Positions 60,962 through 64,000 of a stretch of DNA of 64,000 nucleotides are shown here, in pieces. The position numbers and the translations under genes are program-made. Below the pieces are notes generated by a model. The model was given only the letters and a program-made list of their open reading frames with translations, was not told the origin of the DNA and searched no databases. The number at the start of each line of letters is the position of its first letter. Position 1 is the first letter of the stretch. The DNA lies in assembly GCA_029265255.1 (NCBI GenBank), contig JAJUJQ010000001.1:1-64000 (forward strand). Direction: 5' to 3'. The DNA is from Spirochaetota bacterium (lineage in GTDB: Bacteria > Spirochaetota > Spirochaetia > Treponematales > Rectinemataceae).

Positions 60962-61828
60962 ATGGCTGAGTATCCGCATAGCAAGGAGAAGCTGGTAATC
61001 AGCGCGAGCAGGCGCACCGATATCCCTTCTTTTTTCGCCGACTGGTTTTTCGCGCGGCTCGAAACGGGCGCCGTGGAAGTCACGAATCCCTTCAATCGCC
61101 GGCAGGTACGCGAAATTCGGCTTACTCCGGATTCGGTCGCATGCTTTGTCTTCTGGACACGCGACGCGCGTCCCATGTTGTCGCGCCTGCCGTGCCTCAC
61201 AAAGTATTACTACTATTTTCATGTAACGATCAACGGGTATGGGCCTCCCCTGGAGCCAGCAGGTCCTGACGTTGAGGAAGCGCTGAAATCGCTGGAGCTG
61301 CTCGCCGCTACCATTGGGCCGGAACGGGTGATCTGGCGCTATGATCCGATTATTCTGGCAGGATCATTTGATGCCGCATGGCATGTGCGCACTTTCCGGT
61401 ATCTGGCGTCACGATGTGCGGGCCTGGTTCGGCACTGTGTGACGAGCGTCTATGACGCCTATCATCACACGGAAGTGCGCCTTCGCGGTCTGGGCCTAAA
61501 GCCGGAACCATCCAACACCGCGCACATGCTGCTGCTCCGCGCAATTGCTGACTGCGCGAGGGACTTTGGCATCCCGCTGTCTTTATGCGCGGAGCCCGAA
61601 CTGGCTGCCTCGCTTGATATTCAGGCCGATACCATTCCTGCCTGCATTGACGGGGCTATCATTGCCTCTCTTGCGGAGGGCTTTTCGCAATGTACACGTG
61701 CCCGCGATCGAAACCAGCGGCCTGGCTGTCGCTGCATTAAAAGCGTCGATATTGGGACATATCATACCTGCCCGCGCGGCTGCAGTTACTGCTACGCGAA
61801 TCGCGCGCGCCGATCCATGCACGCGTGA
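60962..61828 (+). CDS. DUF1848 family, radical-SAM-like protein
   Basis: 288 residues from ATG 60962 (302-305 from upstream in-frame starts at 60911 or TTG 60899). DUF1848 proteins begin with ISASRRTDIPSFF, which lies just after ATG 60962, and this start avoids overlap with the divergent acyltransferase gene. The C-terminus has CRCIKSVDIGTYHTCPRGCSY, then CYAN, the cysteine-rich end of the family that probably binds iron-sulfur. No ribosome site is visible for either start. Function unknown. Confidence 0.82.
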   Translation: MAEYPHSKEKLVISASRRTDIPSFFADWFFARLETGAVEVTNPFNRRQVREIRLTPDSVACFVFWTRDARPMLSRLPCLTKYYYYFHVTINGYGPPLEPAGPDVEEALKSLELLAATIGPERVIWRYDPIILAGSFDAAWHVRTFRYLASRCAGLVRHCVTSVYDAYHHTEVRLRGLGLKPEPSNTAHMLLLRAIADCARDFGIPLSLCAEPELAASLDIQADTIPACIDGAIIASLAEGFSQCTRARDRNQRPGCRCIKSVDIGTYHTCPRGCSYCYANRARRSMHA

Positions 61829-61905
61829 GCCGGGGATATCACCTGCGAACATGCTTCGGTACGAGTCCAGCAATCCGTGCGCGAGTGGGCTTGATGCATT
61901 ACAAT

Positions 61906-61933
61906 ATTGATAGATGAGATTATATGGTAAAAT
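61906..61933 (+). promoter_or_regulatory. Promoter candidate of the B12-sensor/GGDEF operon
   Basis: TAAAAT (61928-61933) preceded by TGG (extended -10), with TTGATA 15 bases upstream. The start at 61962 has AAGGAGG. Confidence 0.4.
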
Positions 61934-61961
61934 ATTATCACCTTACCAAGGAGGCCGGTCC

Positions 61962-63029
61962 ATGATGCAGGACGTCATTTCCCTCCGACATCTTCTGCAG
62001 AGCCCTATGCTCCTTGCCATCCTCGCTCTGCGGCAGATTGAGTCGCGGATGCCGGAAACCACTCTCAAATGGAACCAGCGCCAGCGGCTTCTTGCGCTCG
62101 AAGACCTTGTCCATCACACACGTTTCATCGGCACGGCAGCCTTGTATGGCGACCAAGCGCTGCTATCGGACTATATCGATTGGCTCAAAGTACTCTGGAA
62201 TACCCTTGGCTTTCGTATTGAATCGCTGCGTATTTCTTTCCAGTTTCTTGAGCAGGCCGCCCAGGGAGTGCTGAGTGAATCGGATCTCGCTCTGTTCCTT
62301 TCGTTCAGCAAGTTCGCGAAAGATGCACTCGATGTTGATGTACCAGAGGCGAATCCCTACCTCAAAGAGCCTGATGTGAGCAGCCTGTATGTACGCCAGT
62401 ACCTCGAAGCGCTGCTTGGCAGCAAGCGTCAATATGCGGTGGAGCTGGTCCAGAGTCTCGTCGCGAACGGTAAATCGCTGATCAATCTGTATGAGGAGCT
62501 TTTCATCCCTGCGCAGCGGGAACTCGGTTATCTGTGGCACCAGGGCAGGATTTCGGTGGTGCGGGAACACTATGTCACCGCAGCGACACAGGCGATTATT
62601 TCCGGCCTCTATGGGCGCCTGTTCGAGAGCGCCGAGACTGACCGCCCCCTGATGTACGCTGCCTGCGCCGAGGGAGAATTGCATGAGATAGGCATTAGAT
62701 ACATTGCGGATTACTTCCAGCACGCGGGATGGAATACTCGCTATTACGGAGCCAATGTGCCTGCGGAGGACCTGCTTCGGGAAATCAGGGCCCAGCGGCC
62801 GTCGGTCATCGCGCTCTCCGCGACGCTGGCAGTTCATCTGCCAGAAATGGAATCTCTTATTGCGCGCATCAGAGAAGAAAAGTATTACCAGCCGGTGATT
62901 CTTGCGGGTGGACATGCCTTGGAAGCCTCCCCAGACTTGTGGAAAAGAATCGGTGCTGACGGAACCAGCACGTCCGCTCGCGACGCGTTGGCTCTTGTAG
63001 AAGCTCGATTGGGAAAGGTGTCGGCATGA
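61962..63029 (+). CDS. Cobalamin-binding sensor protein
   Basis: 355 residues from ATG 61962, with AAGGAGG eight bases before. The C-terminal half is a B12-binding (Rossmann) domain: the DxHxxG box appears as GELHEIG with the axial His H241, then ALSATLAVHLPEM and ILAGGHALEA. In place of the usual Asp is Glu. The N-terminal part (1-160) is helical and not recognised; residues 165-235 resemble the helical cap that covers the cofactor in CarH/LitR-type and MetH-type proteins. No helix-turn-helix is present, so it is not a CarH-type repressor. It overlaps the GGDEF gene by four bases (ATGA), so the two probably work together as a sensor and output. Confidence 0.88.
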   Translation: MMQDVISLRHLLQSPMLLAILALRQIESRMPETTLKWNQRQRLLALEDLVHHTRFIGTAALYGDQALLSDYIDWLKVLWNTLGFRIESLRISFQFLEQAAQGVLSESDLALFLSFSKFAKDALDVDVPEANPYLKEPDVSSLYVRQYLEALLGSKRQYAVELVQSLVANGKSLINLYEELFIPAQRELGYLWHQGRISVVREHYVTAATQAIISGLYGRLFESAETDRPLMYAACAEGELHEIGIRYIADYFQHAGWNTRYYGANVPAEDLLREIRAQRPSVIALSATLAVHLPEMESLIARIREEKYYQPVILAGGHALEASPDLWKRIGADGTSTSARDALALVEARLGKVSA

Positions 63030-64000
63030 GCGATACCGATCAAGCGGCGCTTGAGGATTATTCGCGGCTCGTCAATGAGCTGACCAGCGCCCAGCGCGAA
63101 TTGAGCCGTCTCAATGCAGAGCTGCAGCGAAAAGAGGCTTTCCTGCGAGATATCCTGCAGGTCGCGCCATCCATCATCTTTGCCGTCGACACAGGTTCCA
63201 GAAAGCTCATTTTTTCCAATCGGAGCCTGGCTGAGGAGTTGGGATATCCACATGGCGAGCACGATGAAGAAACAGGCATTCCTCTCAATCTGGTACATCC
63301 GGACGATAGGGATGCGGTTAGTGCCCTCCGATTGCGCGAGTTCTCGAATGTCATTGGAGAACTCCATTTCAGGGTGAGAAGAGTCGATGGTAGTTACGCC
63401 TGGTACCGTGTTCGTGAAAAAATAGTATCCCATGATCAGGCAAGCGGCACGCGAATCATCATAGGCTCATTAGAGGAAATCACGGGCCTCAAACTCAGGG
63501 AGCTGTCCTATAAAACAGAAAGCATGCGCGATTTTCTCACTGGGCTGCTCAACAGAAGGGGGTTCCTCGAAGCAGCGGAAGCCAGGCTGAAGAAGAACAT
63601 TCATTCCAGCATGGTGTTGTTCATCGACCTCGATCAATTCAAGCAAATCAACGATCGATACGGGCATGCGGCCGGAGATGAGGCATTGAAAGCCTTCGCG
63701 AATATCCTGTCGAATTCGTTGCGGGCAGATGATGTATCAGGCCGCTGGGGTGGTGACGAATTCATCGCTCTCCTGCCCGAAGCGGGAAGAGAAGCGTTCG
63801 ACATCGTCTACCAGCGCATTCTGGATCATCTCGATCGCTTCAACAAGAAACAGCAACACCCATGGACACTCTCAATTTCGGTGGGAGCATCGATCCTTGG
63901 CGCAGGCGGGGCTCCTACGCTCCAGGCGCTCATTGCGGAAGCAGATGCACGCATGTACGAATCTCGCAGACAGAAGGGCTTGGAGCCACATATCGTTACC
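63026..64000 (+). CDS. PAS-GGDEF diguanylate cyclase (partial at the window end)
   Basis: ATG 63026 inside the B12-sensor stop; the frame stays open to the window edge (325 codons). Order: a short coiled coil (LTSAQRELSRLNAELQRKE), a PAS domain (about 40-160), then GGDEF (from about 170) with DFLTGLLNRRGF and the active-site motif WGGDEF (GGDEF at 242-246), and SISVGAS further on. Makes cyclic-di-GMP if the missing end is intact. Coupled to the B12 sensor. The opposite activity, HD-GYP, is at 33592-34674. Confidence 0.92.
   Translation, partial: MSDTDQAALEDYSRLVNELTSAQRELSRLNAELQRKEAFLRDILQVAPSIIFAVDTGSRKLIFSNRSLAEELGYPHGEHDEETGIPLNLVHPDDRDAVSALRLREFSNVIGELHFRVRRVDGSYAWYRVREKIVSHDQASGTRIIIGSLEEITGLKLRELSYKTESMRDFLTGLLNRRGFLEAAEARLKKNIHSSMVLFIDLDQFKQINDRYGHAAGDEALKAFANILSNSLRADDVSGRWGGDEFIALLPEAGREAFDIVYQRILDHLDRFNKKQQHPWTLSISVGASILGAGGAPTLQALIAEADARMYESRRQKGLEPHIVT

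Overview
The window looks like chromosomal DNA of a spirochaete (Spirochaetota), probably a free-living or gut-associated relative of Treponema. This is inferred from the gene families, not from a database match: a spirochaete/mitochondrial-type second EF-G, a DUF4954 beta-helix protein, the long (about 670-residue) form of urocanate hydratase, a spirochaete-style small membrane protein after lspA, and several large proteins I recognise only as spirochaete-like hypotheticals. Base composition is moderately GC-rich throughout. I see no prophage, insertion sequence, rRNA operon or CRISPR array. Genes are dense and about 59 protein genes plus one tRNA are supported.

Layout. 1-6.2 kb is a lysine/proline block: the tail of one aspartate-semialdehyde dehydrogenase (asd), a short aspartokinase, a lysine riboswitch, a second and unrelated-type asd, dapB, dapA, dapD and proC. 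6.3-7.8 kb (minus) holds two overlapping genes that resemble FliG repeats and the MotA cytoplasmic segment. 8-9.8 kb has a candidate small RNA, a Nif3 protein, lspA and a small membrane protein. 10-13.5 kb is a serine cluster (DUF1015, serA, serC). 13.7-16.5 kb is a 906-residue PHP-like membrane protein. 16.5-31.4 kb is mixed metabolism and translation: Ldh2-type dehydrogenase, thioredoxin, hutU, DUF4954, an exported C39-like protein, EF-G2, U32 peptidase-family protein, an IclR regulator, ssb and purB. 31.4-33.5 kb is exbB-exbD-tonB.

33.6-39.7 kb is a signalling island: an HD-GYP response regulator, an isoprenylcysteine-methyltransferase-like protein, a 1061-residue sensor kinase that ends in a GNAT-fold domain resembling LuxI/FeeM acyl-amino-acid synthases, and a diacylglycerol-kinase-family protein. 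39.7-46 kb holds thpR, ttcA and a BMP-type nucleoside/sugar ABC importer. 46-52.2 kb carries msrA, a NapH-like ferredoxin membrane protein with its partner, udk, nitroreductase, ispH and carbamate kinase. 52.3-56 kb is yajC-secD-secF and tRNA-Cys. 56-64 kb has a CHASE-TM-receiver protein, two tandem exported beta-sandwich proteins with hairpin leaders, a rhomboid protease, an acyltransferase, a DUF1848 protein, and a B12-binding sensor translationally coupled to a PAS-GGDEF diguanylate cyclase that runs off the window end.

Two themes recur. Promoters often carry an extended -10 of the form TGN-TATACT. Several genes with no Shine-Dalgarno have such a -10 only 6-9 bases before the start codon, which predicts leaderless mRNAs. 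Signalling through cyclic-di-GMP is represented by the HD-GYP protein and the GGDEF protein; the kinase-synthase fusion is the strongest candidate for an undescribed system.
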